Assembly: GCA_003194525.1 (NCBI GenBank)
Contig: NBIV01000037.1
Span: 186,001-250,000, forward strand
Direction of reading: 5' to 3'
DNA length: 64,000 nucleotides
DNA from: Gracilariopsis chorda
Taxonomy: Eukaryota; Rhodophyta; Florideophyceae; Gracilariales; Gracilariaceae
Under the pieces are notes generated by a model. The model saw nothing but the letters and a program-made list of their open reading frames with translations. It was not told the DNA's origin and did not search any database. The position numbers and the translations under genes are program-made. Below are positions 1-12,296 of this stretch, piece after piece (positions within the stretch are counted from its first letter, which is position 1; every line of letters begins with the position of its first letter).

Positions 1-383
1 TTTCAATGCCGATTGCAAAGGATGCAGAAAGTACGCTTATCGATATCTATTATTTAGTACTCGGGTATTCCGCTCGTGGCGTTACTATTCAGGTTGGTCG
101 TGCTGTCAAACTCCGAAGAGAAGTTTGACACCTCCATCACCACAAACATGTCTTTTGGTTCAGGATGGTCATAAAAGCCTTGCTTTGAGAGAGTTATATC
201 TGGCTCTAGTTCCAACTTACTGTACGACAGAGAAATGGGAGTACCTGGCCTAATGAATGCCACGTTAAGAAAGTTCTTTGCCAGTAGATGGTTGAGATTC
301 TCTACGATCTCAGAGTGAAGGGGTGATTGAGGATGCATATGAATGAAAACGTCGCTGATTAGCTCGACACGAACATGGTACAA
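1..383 (-). pseudogene. Uma2/DUF820-type nuclease remnant
   Basis: The reading frame matches the Uma2 (DUF820) family, PD-(D/E)XK-fold putative endonucleases that are very common in cyanobacteria. Visible in order are a 'VELIS..FIHM' N-terminus, the 'PQSPLHSEIVENL' helix, 'EPDI' with the metal-binding Asp, 'VMEVS' with the Glu, and 'GIPEY'. A TAA stop (51-53) sits exactly where family members have the Trp of their EYW motif, and a family-like 'IIDIDKRTF' continues in frame behind it up to the window edge. The Lys expected after the Glu motif appears as Asn. No ATG lies between the upstream in-frame stop and the first conserved residues. I infer a dead gene, probably of bacterial origin. The family assignment is from motif order only. 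Confidence 0.6.
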
Positions 384-3300
384 AAATCTGGTCGCAATAA
401 GCTAATTGTATTCATCCAAAGTCAAACATTAAGAGTTATAAGGCTCAAGATAAAAGTTTTTAAACGTTTCCGTCACAGGTGGACGGCCCTTGACAAGAAC
501 GAAAACCTGCGCACACGAGGAGGCCAGTAAAGAGAGTTTCTCTTCCATTCCTTGACGGTTTAGGGAAGACTGTCCCTCGCGAAGGATACTACACAGAATT
601 GCCATGGCGGCTTGCGATTGTTTGGCTCGGGCTTCAGTCCAAAGCTGTGAGAAGTACTGCTGCTCCTGAGCCTGAAGCGGCGAGATGCCCCTGTCAACAG
701 GGCTGAGCGAATCATGGGGCTACGACGCCGTGATAAAGGACAGATTCGCGAAGAACATGAAGTGGCCAGTTGGGGATTCTTTGAGTCTGGGGTGTGCAAA
801 TTTAAGTAAGGAGCCGCGTTTTCATTTCCACTTGTGGAAGATGGCGAACCGGTCGTTTCGGGTACACTTATCTGTATTCTGACGCGAACGGCTGCAAATT
901 GGGAGTTTTTGGACTGAAAGCGAGCTGGGTCTCTTTTTGGGCATGTGCCTCAGGCACACCACGCTCAACCTGACGTGCAGCGATGGATTCATGCTACGTC
1001 CACTTTCAAGATAGGGAGCCATCTCGTCTGCCGGGGATGGCGTCGTGAAGCTATAACAGGGCCTGTTAATTGGAATCAGGGGCTCTGTGAATCCTGCGAA
1101 AATAAGTATGTTTCGAACTTGTTGGAAAGCTGGTGGTCTATCACCAAAGGCGCACAGGCACTGCGAAGACTTCTTTGTACCCCATGAAAGCGTTTCAATT
1201 TTTCGTTAGGGAACGGGAGTTGCTGTAATGTATTGGGTGTAACTGTGGCTCCAACAGAGAGAGCTCTGTTCTCTTCCAAGGAAGGCGATGTGGCGCTGCA
1301 GGATCTGTTCATGTGAGCCAGGGGCTCTGCGATGTCCTGCGGAGACAACTTTCAGCCTTGCGAGAAGGCTCGTATTGAAGTCTGGCTGAATGCGCAGAGG
1401 CGCAGCAAAGACTTGCACGTTGCTTTTGGGGAATCTTTGCGTTCGTCGACAGGGCAAAGGAGGTGCTGCGATGGATTGAGTGTAGCAGAGGTGCCGATGG
1501 TGGTAGCTAAGATTTCTACCGAAGAAACATTTGTCAGCGCTTAAGCGTTTGTACATGAGAAGAAATCTAATCTGTTGCTAGAGGGGTCCAGAGACGCTGC
1601 AAGAACTTGATCATGTTATCACTGCATTTGGTATGCAAGTTTTATCGTTTTATGACCGAGTGAGGTTTCATCATTGCGATAAAGTGACATAATTTTGTTC
1701 TACATCGTTTATTCTACATGGTCTGACGTGAAAGTGTGAGAGGTTTCAACGAGGATTTTGAAAATTGGGAGAAGGCGATGATGATATAGACATCGGAACC
1801 GCTTGGGTCAGGGTGCTGTGTACTGCATCTTGAATTGCTCGGATCTCCGTAGTTGTATCCGTTGGGTGGACGTGTGGCCATATGTTTGCTGTATCAACAA
1901 CTGCCACGCGCTAGCTACAGAAGAAGGAGAGGCTATCGGCCTGTCCGAGGATCAGCTTCAATAAAATATTTTGCAGTCGTTGCAACGGTAGCATCGCTTA
2001 GTGATGACACGCTGCTTGATCCTGCTGCGTTATTCAGCTGCTGCTACTACCTTCATTCTTCTGTTTCCAATCATCTTTCATGGGCAGGGTGCACCGGTGA
2101 CGGCAGCTTTCTGCAATCCCTCCCTTTCCTGCAAGCCTTCATTTAAAGAATAGCCTCTCCCGAGAGCCATTTCTTCGTCCCTTAATGTGTTAGTGGTTCC
2201 AATCTCTACTCCATTAGTGCCCCTTTCACGTGTACATTCGTCACCCTTAACACCAAAACGGCGGGTAACATTGATTTTGTGCACCCGACGCGACCAACCG
2301 CTTGAAACATCCCTCTTGCAAACATTTAATACGCTTTCTTCCTTCATCAACGATTGAACGACTCTTTTTTGTCAATTAAGAGACCTTTTTGACCCGAATC
2401 TTCTCCAGCAAAGGTCACGTCTATGTAGTTTCAAGCCCTTGTGCACCTAGAAACCACAACAGAGAGAAAGGTCAGGCGCCTCGCAATTGCACGCATTTAT
2501 GCGTGAAGGAAGCTCGCGTCTCCTACCGTTGTTCGTGCCTTCGAAGGTCAATCCTCGATCCAAAAGTACATTGGAAAAAACGACAGCTTTCTGAAGCAGT
2601 CAAGCTTATGGATAGGTCTGTGAGGATCTGCAACAAGTTTGAGATCTCCAGCTCGTGCCGTAACGGTGAACCTTCTTCCACAACATAGAGTGCCATACGG
2701 AGTGCTCTACTCGTAGGTGAGAACTAAAATGGAAGCTGGAGCGGTATTTCGCAGCGAACGCAAGAACGGCGGGAGGGGCGGGTAGATGAATGGGGCAAGG
2801 AGGCCTTGAAGATGGCAGAAAGCGGATGATGGTGGTAGCAACCCACATCGTTTCGGATTTTTTGCTAAAACGAACACCACAAAGGCAAAAAAGCAAAATA
2901 GATGTGTAAGATACAACTACCTGTTTACCCCCGGGTGAAATTTTACCTATTGGTGGCACGTGGTTCTCTATCGTTAGACAATCAAACGAAGGTGCTGCAA
3001 ATGAGTGCTTTTCCAACATATTGAAGCGGTTTCCACACCAATCCTACGATCTACGAGCGCCAACAGCGACTAAAAAGTGGCGAGCGCGCAGCAGCGACGC
3101 TACCCCTTTCCCCCCTATCCTACCCCCGCGACCACGAACACGACATGCGACGAAGCGATCGACTCAGCGACAGTGACCCCGACGAAGGCGTGAGGGCGAA
3201 AAGGCGACGCCCTACACTCCCCGAACTCCACTCTATTCCACCCACGCGCCTACGATCACAGCCAAAAAAGCGAGCGAGCGACCAAAACGAGGACGAAAAC

Positions 3301-4715
3301 CTGATCGAGCAACCACGACCACGACCAAGCCAGCGGGCAGCGGTGGCGGCAACAACTCGCAGCAGCTCCAATGGCACAGCAGACGCGCGCCAAAGCCCGC
3401 TCACTTAGCTGCTGCCGACAGTGACGCCCACAATGGTCACACGGCTAGTGATCGAACCAGCCCACTATCTTTCGTATCGTAGACGCGATGTGAATGCAGT
3501 GTGCGCGTCTGTGGTACAGCCAGTGTTGAGTACAGTGTCCGTAAAATAGGACTTTTAGATTCGTCCTAGCAGATGAGTTCCAATAGGTAGTGGTCTCCCT
3601 GATATAGAAGCGGCGACCAAGAGAATCCTGAAAGGAGATTCGCAAGCACCAAGTGGAGAGTGGGTTCAGAAAGGGACTATAATCTTACAGGCGCTGCTAT
3701 AGGACGCGCTGGGTATCGGCGGCTTAGAAACCAGACGTAGAGGATGACGTAATAGTTGGCCTGAGGGTGAGTATCACGAGGTTGAACCAGAATAACTAGA
3801 ACAAACCTCAAGGGTGTTTGTTTTACTTCCCCGGAGCTGGAGCTCCAGCGGCACACTATTTACAGTGCCGCAAGCTGACCTCAACAGAAACTATCTACTG
3901 TATCTTATAAAAAATATAAGCTAAGTTATTCTTCCTTATTGAATTACAGTCCACTGAAACGAATCATCTGTAGTAGTGTGCCACATGGCACCAGTTAAAA
4001 ATACAAGTACTCTGTTAGGAATCTTCCATAACAGTCCATCCGTAAGAGCATGCATAATACCCACTTTACGACATATCCCATTTCTTGGAATGCACCCCAT
4101 CCTTAAGATGCATCCCGCCTAAGTGCTCGTCTCTCTCCGTGATTCTGAGGGTCCGCTCAGGGTGCACTTTGCAGCGGTGAGTCTCGTTACCTCCGTTGCA
4201 GGTTCCGCCCTGGCATACGCTTTCCTTCCGTGCGGCATCCGTTCGGAACCTCAAAGGCGAGAAATCGACCATAACCTCACGCATATCCATCCGTGCCCGC
4301 TCATACCTCAGGTGACACTTCTTCTGGTGATCGGGTGTATATCAGCCTCATTTCCCCACTTTCTCGTGCGGGCGACTTTCATGTCCTGGAGGAATGCCTG
4401 AACGCAGAACTATGAATCTGTTCTGCATTATCGAGCGGCCTACGTCTCCTGCATCCTCCGAGGTGTCATCCGCCCGAGTTTGTCGAGGGCTTTGCGATAG
4501 TACCACGATTTAAAGTAGATGCACACTTAGAGCAAGTATAGCAGAGAGCTAAATCACCATAAAAATATAAAATATCGCGCCCTGGGCGATTGCGGCATCC
4601 ATACCAGCGTTCTCATTGCCATCTCTAGCTTCCATATCCGCTTTTTGATTTCTTTTTTCATTTCAATGTGATGAAAACATACAAAGGAAAGAAGAGATCG
4701 TGATTTGAAGTTTTA
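384..4715. other. no recognisable gene
   Basis: Only short overlapping reading frames with no family resemblance are present. The best small candidate is a forward frame at 3145-3408, about 87 residues and very rich in Arg, Ser, Asp and Pro, which looks like low-complexity sequence rather than a conserved protein. A 12-bp palindrome (CTGGAGCTCCAG) lies near 3837. I see no rRNA, no convincing tRNA and no repeat array. Confidence 0.5.
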
Positions 4716-5141
4716 ATGGGCTTTGAGGACTTCATTGACCTATCAGAGCACTGGTTTTATACTAAAAAGATTTCTGGCGCCTACAATGCGCGAGAAACAA
4801 ATCTTCACGCCAATGAAAAGCATTTCCTGCTACAAACTATATCTGTTCAAAAACTGAAATCCTGCTTCCAACATGAGTCCACTAACTTCTTCAGCGCTAT
4901 TTATCCTTTCTTGAGCGTAACCGGCACATCTATGGCTCCAACCACATTTTTAACGTACGATGGGTCCAATTGCGATAACCGTCAAGCAGAGCACACAAAG
5001 GATGACATTGCCACTCTAAGATATTCCCGTTACGAGAAGGACAACCAACAGTAATCGTCAGTCAGCAAATCCAAATAGTACAATCATACTTCATTCGGTA
5101 ATGTATATCGCGAATCAAGCGAAAACGAGGGTAGCACCGAT

Positions 5142-6140
5142 ATGAACGAATGCATACACAAACCAGAAAAACTCAGTGATAGAGGGAAAGCTTTTAAACA
5201 GGGTGAGACGTTTTTTGTTGCAAAGGCTTGGATTGAACAGTCAGCAAGTGTTTGTAGTCAGCGCAACAAGACAATGTCGGCTGGAATAGAAGACATATGT
5301 AGAAGGAAGTATAAAATGGATCGCAACTCTTCGTCTCTAAAAAGCACTTTGCATAGGGTATCCAGAGAGATGCAGCACTTTCTGGTTGCACGGAGTAGGG
5401 TGAACGCAATGAAGATATCAGGGGCAAACGACGATTTATTGGAAGACATTGTGCAAGAACAGTATCGAAAGAGAGCACGCAAGAAGGCAAAAGATAAAAT
5501 CGTTGTGTATGCGGCGCCGTACAAATGGGTTTCTAATGCAGATTATCTCTCTGAGCAAGACAAATTTTCGGATGGAAGGCGGCAAGAAAAAGACGAGGTC
5601 AAACTCAAAGAAAGAGAGTACAACATTTAGAATGAAAGCAGTTGGTAAAGAACGCGCTCATGAGCGTTCACAGACTCAACCTGAAATGGATGAGAATTTC
5701 TGGCAACTAATAGGGCAATTGAGGGAGGCTTGCTTTCCAGCGATGAAGAAATACGCCAGAAAGGAATAAAGAAACGAAAACTAGAAGAGAAGAACGCTAA
5801 AGAAGAGCTAAGGGTGACGGAAACTCTACGGGGAATTCAAGCAAGTCTAGTCGAGCGTAATAGGGCCATGAGGAAAGAAGCGGAGTGGTCGGAGTTGGAA
5901 AGGCAGGAAATAGAGGATATCGAGCTGTTCAAACTTTTGAACCCTAACTCTTCTGAGTTCAAGGAGATCATGGAGGATGTGATGATCCGCAGGCGACGGA
6001 GAATAAAGAGTTACATGAAGGGAAGTCAAAGAAACACGGTACCACGCATCAGCAACGATTGCGTTGAAGGTGACAGGGACACGATAGAGTGGATTCTCAG
6101 TAAAAACGAATCCTTTCGAGTAGATTTAGCCAAAGGATAA
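5142..6140 (+). pseudogene. Myb/NAM-like DNA-binding protein of a Harbinger element
   Basis: The first segment (5142-5630) has the layout of the Myb/trihelix-like proteins that accompany PIF/Harbinger transposases: 'FVAKAWIEQS..V.SQRN', then a long helix region, then 'DD..EDIVQEQYRKRA' and an aromatic 'YKW' motif. The C-terminal half is an Arg/Glu-rich coiled coil with 'IEDIELFKLLNPNSSEFKEIMEDVMIRRRRR' type sequence (5730-6100), which resembles the NAM-associated C-terminal domain. The two halves are separated by stops and need shifts between 5580 and 5730, so the gene is broken. In Harbinger elements the partner protein helps the transposase enter the nucleus and bind the ends. Here the two genes converge. 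Family assignment is moderate. Confidence 0.5.
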
Positions 6141-6505
6141 CCTTCATCTGTCATCCTCGATTCTGGCCATGGTGGTGCCGGTGTGTCTACGTAATGCCCG
6201 AATGGCGTCTATGGCCTCGCTTCAGTGAACAGCAAGCCGCCTCTTGATATCGCTTCGCCCCGCTGCTGGCATGAACATAAAGCAAAAACAGTGGAAATCA
6301 TCTCAGCTAATATACTCTCAGAGATTCCCTTTACTCCTACCAACTACAAATGTAACAGGAATATAAACCTACGCCAAGTTCTCTTACCTGCGTCTAAGTT
6401 CTTTCAAGCATCTAATTAGGTCCTTGCGTATGGCACTGAAGCCAATTTGTGACGTGATAACGCTGTCATTTATGCCCATTGCCTCTGAATCCAATCTGCC
6501 GTCCA

Positions 6506-7746
6506 CTATGAATGCCTCTTTGGCTTTCTGTTCTTGTTGAAGTTCTTCTGTCCTTCTTTCCTGTAGACGGAGAGTCCTTTCATCGTATGGTTCCGTAGTG
6601 AGGTTAAATCCTTGTCACCCAGCCTGCGAATCCTCAGTAACAAGCTCTCTTGATTCATGTGAACCAACATGTTGTGTGGTATAACACAGACCTTACTTAC
6701 TATGACCACGTTTTTCTTATACCTTAAGAAAGATTCTCTCTGCAGTACCTGAAACCGGGCCTGTGTAACACCAAAAGCCCTTTCGATGTCCTTTTGTAAT
6801 GCGTCCTGTACTTTTGTGTACAGCCTTTCGTCCACGCTTGCCGGAGAATGAATTGGAAGCGCAAATAGAGTCCAAAGGGGATATATTACATCCACGAAAA
6901 ACTAACCTAGACGCTTGTTCTGGGAATTAAGATGCAATCTGTAGTCAGTAAAGATATTTATATCATAAGTTTCGTTCAAGATAGAATTGAATAGAACGGA
7001 TACTTCTATAAGTGTTTTGTCATTGTTTGTGCCACAACGACCCGCAAAGCAATACCACGCAAAAAGACGTCTATCTGCCCATGCTTCGACAGCAATTGTA
7101 GCCAGCTTCCCCTCTTCCGTATTATCTTACTGTCCTTTCAGTGCACCAGGGCAGTTTTTCCAGTGTATCTTGCAGCATTCAACGCATCCAATGCATCCCT
7201 TGAAACCGTCTTCACTGTATCTGTGTCATATTTCCTGTAGTTCGCTTTCCCTCCGCAGTCTGTTTAGTTACCTGTCTCTGTATGATGAATGCTATAAGAA
7301 CAAAAGCGGTGAACGTAAATTCTGATGGTCTCTGCAACCATTCCACACCCATCATACAGGTCTTCAAAGGATCGAACACTTCCCAGTATTCTTAAGCATG
7401 CTAATATCTTTATTTCAGCAGGAATTCCTTTCTTCCCCGCCGCATTCTTTTATTGCTTCCATATCTGTGGAAAACAAGAAGTCAAATATTCGAACCGGTT
7501 TTTGAACATGAGTCTGCGAACTCGAAAATGACGCCTAAACGAACGCAAGGAATAGGTTGGATGATCACGAAGGTAGCCGGAAATCCATGTGGTTTGCCCT
7601 CGTTGATTGTTTTTGGAACGAAGCTGTCTGCAGTTTTGTCTGTTCATCGTGCATTTTCGAATCAATGAAGCTGTTAGAGCTCCAGCCACTGGTACGGTTC
7701 GGTTTCGCATAAAAACATGTCTGTTTCTCTTACGTTTTGAAGTCAT
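6506..7746 (-). pseudogene. PIF/Harbinger transposase (DDE_4-like)
   Basis: The N-terminal block (7746-7450) has 'YLRDHPTYSLRSFRRHFRVRRLMFKNR', the FRRRFRMSR signature of plant-transposon proteins. The middle block (about 7200-7000) reads 'GCIGCVEC..IHWKNCPGALKGQ', where the family has GSIDC, and 'CGTNNDKT', the second catalytic Asp region. The C-terminal block (6895-6506) has 'DVIYPLWTLF', then 'KDIERAFGVTQARF', which carries the catalytic Glu, and 'VCVIPHNM'. The first catalytic Asp is Glu here. Stops interrupt the frame near 7145 and 6900. The element is inactive as it stands. Confidence 0.75.
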
Positions 7747-8214
7747 AACTCCAATGTCATCAGCTTGTAACTTCAGAGGCGGGAAAGATCGAGCAGAGAC
7801 AAGGCGATCGAATGACGTCGTTAGAAAATGTTGGCTGTGATTCTTTTTTTCTCATACAGGGTGCTTGTTTGAGTCTTGAATTGATTTGCTGCCATTTCCT
7901 GTATTGCAAACGGGTCGTACTCGTAGTCAAGCATATCGCACTTCACTGGTAGACTTGCACATTCTTCTGTGCTGATATACTAAACACAATGATTGTGTGT
8001 CTGTCTGTCTGTCAGAAAACGGCCACTCATTGGCTGAAAAATTGGCAAGCAGGCCACCAAGTGGAGACATGGCGTTTTATGCGCTGCAAGAGGCAGTTTG
8101 CATCGCATAATGCGACACGTTTATACCTGGCGCCTTTTGCACGTCACAAGAGCTAGCCGTTTGACTAAAGTAGCCCACCTGTTACAGTACAGTAACCGAG
8201 CCGTTTCATTGCAA

Positions 8215-8258
8215 TGCACATGACCGTTTTAATTACCATTTTTCAACGGTCATGTGCA
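8215..8258. repeat. 14-bp perfect inverted repeat
   Basis: Arms TGCACATGACCGTT (8215-8228) and AACGGTCATGTGCA (8245-8258) are exact reverse complements around a 16-nt AT-rich loop. The repeat lies 18 bp upstream of a TATA-like sequence, so it may be a binding site or the tip of a small transposon. Confidence 0.8.
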
Positions 8259-8275
8259 CTAATGGAATTGCACGC

Positions 8276-8285
8276 TATAAAAAAG
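8276..8285 (+). promoter_or_regulatory. TATA-like box
   Basis: TATAAAAAAG stands in GC-richer surroundings just after the inverted repeat at 8215-8258 and 160 bp before an AATAAA (8437-8442). No clear ORF begins directly downstream, so its use is unproven. Confidence 0.3.
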
Positions 8286-9863
8286 CATGCAATGCTCTCG
8301 CCCACTGAGTGCTCACGTTCCACTTCGCTGTGGTTAACATACGGGTGTGGATTCTAGCGCTATGGGCGAGTCAGGAAGTCTGAAAGAGGTACGCTGGCGG
8401 TACTGGTGGGAGCTGTTAAGTGTTACGTTCTCTCCGAATAAAACGTTCGCCATCCAGATTTACTTGGTTCGGTAACTAATTGTGGGTGCCGTTCAGTTGA
8501 GGTACGATTGCTCCCTATGAAACGTGCTTTGCGCGGAAAGAGTAGCCCTTGAAGAGTCTGGAAAGGGGACAACACAGTACCAGTGGAGCAAAAGCGGCTC
8601 TACCTGGATCTAAGTAACTGTTAAATGGAAACGATCTTCGGACTAAAGTACGTCCAGCACATAGTTGCCTAGCGATTTTGGGATTGAAAATCTCGCAGTC
8701 CTGGCAGACTCTCCAGGCACGGCCCCCTGTTTACTCTGTACAGGTTAGTCCTCAATCAAGGCGTTTTTTTTTGTCTTCCAGATATTTTATCTTCGTTGCG
8801 AAGATCCAAAACTGCGGTGCTAGGTGCATAGAGGTGTTTGGCAGCCCGTAGCACATTTTTTATTAACCAAATATTTTTCTTTTTTTTCTTCTCTTCATTT
8901 ACTTGCTTTAGCTGTATTTGGAGTTTCAGTTGTTTTCGGCGTGTGCTCAACTTGTTTTATAATGCCACCAATTCAGCCCAGTGTTTCAAGCCATGCTATA
9001 CGAGAGCAGAATCGTCAACGTACTGCCTCAAGGCGTCAGACGGAATCAGACGAGCAACGGGCAGAGAGGAGACGTCGTGATATGGTACGAGCTGCCTCAA
9101 AAAGAGGAAATGAAACTGCAAAGCAGCGTGAAGCACAGAGAGCGGCAGAAAGGGAACGTGCGAGAAGACGAAAAGCTAGAGTTTGCCGCGCAGACTGATA
9201 ATCGTCATGAGGCTGACAGTACGGCAGCGGCTTCTGCACGGGCCTCAGAGACTTCCTTTGATCGTCCAGATCTTCAGGCCAATGATCATGAGGCCCGCCG
9301 TGCTGCAAGACAACAGGAACGTCCATTGAACCAACTCAATTGGCGTGCCTCCCATCAAAGTGCTATGCAAGAGTCACAAGACCTGGAGGGAGGAACTGCT
9401 GAACAGCAGCGTCTTAAGGCTCAACGCCAGAGCCAAAACGTCGCCAGCCGACTGTTGGAATCAGGTATTGTCGACGAAATAGGTTACATGGACCTCAGGG
9501 TGGTGAATGTAGAGGGCCGTTTCTGCAAGGCGCTGCACTTCAAAGAGAAGAGAGTTGTGAGCAGCTCCCGCTCACAACCTCTTTCCTCGCAGTGCTTTTC
9601 AAAAGAGCATTTCAGCTTTTCGGCGCTTCTGGAGCCTTTCCCTCTTTTTCGTCAACTGTTGACAGTCTATGGCTTACTTCAAGGCAAACTGGGTGAAACG
9701 TGGTTTAGGGTACTCGATCTACAATCGTACAGTCTCTATGCAGGGACAGATCTGTCACTACAGGGGTCCGCTCATTCCCACTCACGGTGTCCAGCACGAA
9801 TTCCTGTCTGTGTAAATCCACGACACCAACTATGACGCGCAGTCTACGCGGAGAGCGGGTATT

Positions 9864-11672
9864 ATGCCCCGTCTCCAACCGAAACTGCTGTCTGAGCTGG
9901 CAGCCATGTTACACACGTCGAACCCATACGTGCAAACATTCCGCAGCTTGCGAGAGTGGGTTATCACCGATATGCCAGTGATTTCGTATCAGATGGTGAT
10001 TCATGCTGATAGACGGCTCCGTGGCGATCATGTTCGTCGCTCCAACGGGCCTGAGGAGTCAAAAGTTGCCGCCATCATTCCAAGGAATGAGGATGGCGAC
10101 ATTGGGATGCACTATACTGATCTTTGTAGGAATGGAGAGCTGAATGGAAATGGTGATGATCTCCTGGGCACTATCCTTGTCAGTCACACATCGTACGATC
10201 TCTTGAGCTACGTTCTTCTGTTCCCAGGTGGCCAGGACGGATGGAATCCAGAGATGAGGTTTTTCCCACCGAATGCATCGCGAGAGAAAAAGGTGACCGC
10301 GCTGATGTATTATGTATCATATGGCAGTTTTTGGAGAAACCGACAGAGTTCAGTACGATTCTATGCAGCAAACGGCTCTTCCAGCAGTACATTGTTGACC
10401 AGTTCTGCAAGGTTGAGTTGGAACGTTTGTCGTACTTGCCGAACAACCAGCAGAGATTTCGAGCTGTGGACTATAAGTTTTTTCAGGAGAGCCTGGGAAG
10501 CTCTCTGCTGGGCATAGATGAGTCCGATGCTGTTTGTGTTGGGCGACTTTTCATGTAGCTCTCGACATTTGTTGGAAGTCACCGATACATGATACAGCAA
10601 ATGAAGGACATCATCGTCTTATCTAACACGATTGGGCACCCCAATGTCTTTTTCACGACGACGTGCATTCCGAGCTGGCTCGAGATCACCAGGGCGCTCT
10701 TTAATGATCAGCGCGCTCCCGATCGACCCAGTCTTTGTGCTCGAGTGTTTCGTCTCAAGATGAAAGCCTTGATGTCGTTCGTCATTGATGAAAACATTTT
10801 GGAGCCATTGTTGCTCACATGCGGGTTGTCGAGTTTCAAACGAGGGGCTTACCCCACGCGCACATCATCTTTTTTTGAATGACGATTCAAAGCAGCAGCT
10901 CCGAGACCCTGCAAACATTGACGAGCTCCTCTCAGCTGAGATTCCTCCTTCCTCCGACGTTACCTGACAAGAGTTGGTGCTCAAGCACATGCTACACAAT
11001 CAGTTTGGTGCAGGCAACTGGTCAGCGCCGTACATGCGCGAGCTGACCTGCTTGAAGCGCTTCCTGAAGCTGTTTCACTCCGAAACCACAAAGCCTGAGA
11101 ATGAGTACTACATCAGCTACGGACGACGCCCTCCTTCCAAGGGCGGGGTGTGTGTAGAGCGACGCTGCAGGGTCGGGTGTCAACAGCGCGTAGTGACGTC
11201 GGACAATTCTTGGGTGGTTCTATATTGTCCAGAGCTTCTCCGCCAGTTTGCGTACCACATCAAAGTTGATCTGTGCGTATCGCGACTTGGCGGTATCAAG
11301 TGCCTCTTCAAGTATGTGTGCAAGGGTTCGCACAGAGTCACCATGGAGATTGTAGATGAAAACGGACGTCATGACGAAATTCAGAACTTCTAGGAGGCAT
11401 AGTATGTGTCAGCCTCCGAGGCAGTGTGGTGGATGCTTGCGTTCGACATTGTTGAGCGCAATCCACCCGTCGTGAGGCTCGAAGTACACTTGGAAGATCA
11501 CCATACGGTTTTAGTTTGGGAGGGCGGAGAGCAGTCTTCTGCTATCAGAGAGCGGGCAGGAACCAAGCTGACTGAGTGGTTTGTGGCCAACAAAAAGTAC
11601 TTCGGCGCACAGCACATCTCTTATGCCCAGATCCCAAGGTACTTTACTTGGAGCAAATCAAACAAATGCTGA
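9864..11672 (+). pseudogene. Helitron Rep (HUH) region
   Basis: Blocks in order are 'RRSNGPEESKVAAIIP', 'LFQQYIVDQFCKVELERL' and 'STFVGSHRYMIQQMKDIIVLSNTIGHP'. Then comes 'VVEFQTRGLPHAHIIFF' (about 10825-10880), whose HAH is the HUH metal motif of rolling-circle nucleases. Further on are 'YHIKVDLCVSRLGGIKCLFKYVCKG', the Rep region that carries the catalytic Tyr, and 'SASEAVWWMLAFDI'. Stops occur at 10556 and just after the HUH motif, and the frame changes at least twice. The second Tyr of the usual YLFKYVYKG is replaced by Cys. Confidence 0.8.
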
Positions 11673-12296
11673 TAGTCGCGTGCTTGTCTCAGACGTTGTT
11701 TTGTATCTCGAAGCCCACCCAACTCCTCTTCAGCGGCCGCTGCAGCCAATCTATATGACTTCACTGGCAGCGGTGAGCATGTAGCTGGGCTCATCTATAC
11801 TGCCAGTCCACGAGAGGGTGAGTGGTACGACCTCTGTTTACTCCTGACCCACACAGAGAGTTCCAATTCCTTTCAGCATCTCCTCACAGTGGATTACCAG
11901 CAGTGCGGTAGCTTCAGAGAGGCCTGACCAAACAAGGGCCTTCTTGCCGACGACAACGAGTGGATACGAGCACTGCGTGAGCCCTTTAACTCCTCATTTG
12001 TTTCGCTCTCTCATTTGTTTGCAACCATCTTGCTCTATTGCGAGCCGTCGGACCCACGTACTCTGTGGGAGCTGCATCTATTTATGTTCCTGCAGGATAT
12101 ACGGGCTCTACATAGCGGCATGATTCAGGCACTGGCCTACGACGACAGAGCCTGCTCTTACGTTCTGTTAGCAGTGGAAAAGGCACTGCAAGAAATGGGT
12201 GACAAATTGGCGTCTCTGTCCACGTACGGTCTTCTGAGACCCATGCAACAACTACTGGAACTGTAAGCCCCAGCTCAGTCTCCGCAGCAAATCCAG

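Larger units (their letters stand above)
5142..7746. mobile_element. decayed PIF/Harbinger DNA transposon
   Basis: Two genes typical of the superfamily face each other: a Myb/NAM-like gene on the plus strand and a plant-type Harbinger transposase on the minus strand. Both carry stops or frameshifts. I could not identify terminal inverted repeats or a 3-bp target duplication by eye, so the limits given are only those of the coding remains. Confidence 0.6.
7850..8961. other. intergenic or repeat sequence before the Helitron
   Basis: No coding frame is recognised. The stretch holds a short GTCT microsatellite near 8000, a 14-bp inverted repeat, a TATA-like box at 8276 and an AATAAA at 8437. TATA and AATAAA about 160 bp apart would fit a solo LTR or a short transcription unit, but I could not define ends or a target duplication. 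Confidence 0.35.

Noticed and set aside
3145-3408. Arg/Ser/Pro-rich 87-codon forward frame
   Set aside because: Low-complexity composition and no conserved motif; likely chance in GC-rich DNA.
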